A stretch of 8,915 bases of DNA. Source: an uncultured Prevotella sp. (GTDB lineage: Bacteria; Bacteroidota; Bacteroidia; Bacteroidales; Bacteroidaceae). This document shows positions 8,184 through 8,915 of the stretch, piece by piece. Under the pieces are notes generated by a model. The model was not told where the DNA came from, did not search any database, and worked only from the letters and a program-made list of their open reading frames with translations. Every line of letters starts with the position of its first letter. Within the stretch, counting starts at the first letter, position 1. The position numbers were made by a program, and so were the translations under genes. The stretch is taken from assembly GCA_945863825.1 (NCBI GenBank), contig CAMBBY010000025.1:1-8915 (forward strand), written 5' to 3'.

Positions 8184-8915
8184 TTATATGCATTGTTCTA
8201 TCTTATTGGCGATTTCTTCATATTTTTCCTTATATCGCTTACGCATAAAAGAAGCCTGGCTCTTGCAGTCTCCCATAGCCTTCATTTCTTCTTGCGACAA
8301 AGGCTTATCCACCTCAACATAAAAAAGTCCTTTACGTAAATGATAAGTTTTTTTGGGAAGTATCTTACCTGGTCCATAAAGATACATTGGCAGGATCTCT
8401 AGTCCTAACTCCTGTGCCAAGAAGAAAGCACCTTGATGAAATCTACCAATTTTACAATCTTTGGAGCGTGTACCTTCGGGATATATAGCTATACTATAAC
8501 CTTTCTTCACCAATGGTTTGAGTTTACAAATTAAAGATTCTATACCGTCTTTTACAGGAAAATATTCTGCTTCACGAATTATTAACCCGTAAAAAGGATT
8601 ATTCCAAACCCATTGATTTGTAAGAAATACTATTTTGGGGGTAAATACTAACTGACACATCAAATCAAGATGCGACTGATGATTACAGATTATAACACGA
8701 GGCTTATTGAAATCTATATTTTCTGATACCTTAGTATAAAACTTTGTTCCAGGGACACCATGATGTATCATTACAAAACGTGAGGCATAGTAGATAAGCT
8801 GATGTAAGCGAAATCGTTTTTTGTCCGTCATCATGCCTATTTTTATATACAACCAAGTAAAAGGAGTAAATATACCCAAAGAGAAAAATACGAAAAATAA
8901 CAGAGAGTATATAGT
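8184..8915 (-). CDS. PlsC-like 1-acylglycerol-3-phosphate-type acyltransferase (5' end outside window)
   Basis: An LPLAT-family membrane acyltransferase that moves an acyl chain from acyl-ACP or acyl-CoA to a lysolipid-like acceptor. The frame is open to the right edge, with 243 visible residues. The catalytic motif is NHQSHLD (H79 and D84 counting from the edge), and the acceptor-binding block is YPEGTRSK (145-152), both canonical. The residues before it include a hydrophobic segment (YSLLFFVFFSLGIFTPFTWLY) typical of an N-terminal anchor. No ATG lies in frame before residue 28, so the TTG at 8879 is a poor choice and the true start is probably past the edge. The C-terminus is basic and helical, ending 21 bases before the first FAD gene. 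It is clearly related to the acyltransferase domain fused to the MMPL exporter (shared GYSI, PEG.R, RFH.GAF.LA and LP blocks). It could be a stand-alone enzyme or the tail of a second fusion protein. Confidence 0.88.
   Translation of the reverse strand, partial: TIYSLLFFVFFSLGIFTPFTWLYIKIGMMTDKKRFRLHQLIYYASRFVMIHHGVPGTKFYTKVSENIDFNKPRVIICNHQSHLDLMCQLVFTPKIVFLTNQWVWNNPFYGLIIREAEYFPVKDGIESLICKLKPLVKKGYSIAIYPEGTRSKDCKIGRFHQGAFFLAQELGLEILPMYLYGPGKILPKKTYHLRKGLFYVEVDKPLSQEEMKAMGDCKSQASFMRKRYKEKYEEIANKIEQCI

Larger units (their letters stand above)
47..8915 (-). other. Six-gene operon segment for lipid/polyene modification and export
   Basis: All six genes run on the minus strand with junctions of +21, -4, -14, +26 and +1 bases, so they almost certainly share one transcript entering from the right of the window. 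No hairpin plus T-run is apparent at any junction, and no junction is long enough for an ordinary Bacteroidota promoter with both -33 and -7 elements. Gene content (three acyltransferase domains, paired CrtI-like flavoenzymes, exported esterase, MMPL exporter) resembles the accessory half of aryl polyene / flexirubin-like clusters. Cluster class is inference. Confidence 0.7.

Overview
The window reads as a piece of an AT-rich Bacteroidota genome, most likely Bacteroidales (Bacteroides/Prevotella-like). This rests on the gene families, the A/T-rich translation starts without a clear Shine-Dalgarno, and the compact operon; the genus cannot be fixed by eye. The first 46 bases are not biological. 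They are an Illumina Nextera i7 adapter (end of P7, index N701, transposase mosaic end), so genuine sequence starts at 47 and the assembly simply stops there.

Everything from 47 to 8915 is one tightly packed set of minus-strand genes, read right to left: (1) an acyltransferase of the PlsC/LPLAT family cut by the right edge (8915-8184); (2) and (3) two paralogous FAD-dependent oxidoreductases of the phytoene desaturase / retinol saturase type (8162-6660 and 6663-5164), overlapping by ATGA; (4) a putatively exported alpha/beta-hydrolase (5177-4299); (5) an atypical glycerolipid-type acyltransferase (4272-3148); (6) a very long gene (3146 to the left edge) encoding a 12-13 TM RND/MMPL-type exporter fused to a second PlsC-type acyltransferase, and cut by the adapter. 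Gene junctions are a 21-base gap, a 4-base overlap, a 14-base overlap, a 26-base gap and a 1-base gap. No promoter or terminator is visible; transcription must begin to the right of the window.

The set (three acyltransferase domains, two polyene-type FAD enzymes, an esterase and an MMPL exporter) looks like the lipid-tailoring and export half of a pigment or unusual-lipid gene cluster. The best known match is the aryl polyene / dialkylresorcinol (flexirubin-like) type of cluster common in Bacteroidota. The ketosynthase, ACP, ammonia-lyase or adenylation genes that would prove this are not in the window, so the pathway is an inference. A plausible division of labour is that a polyene or long-chain acyl product is oxidised or reduced by the FAD pair, joined to a lipid carrier by the acyltransferases, moved across the inner membrane by the MMPL protein, and possibly edited by the exported esterase.

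All ORFs on the plus strand are shadows of these genes. There is no RNA gene, CRISPR array, insertion sequence or long non-coding stretch.
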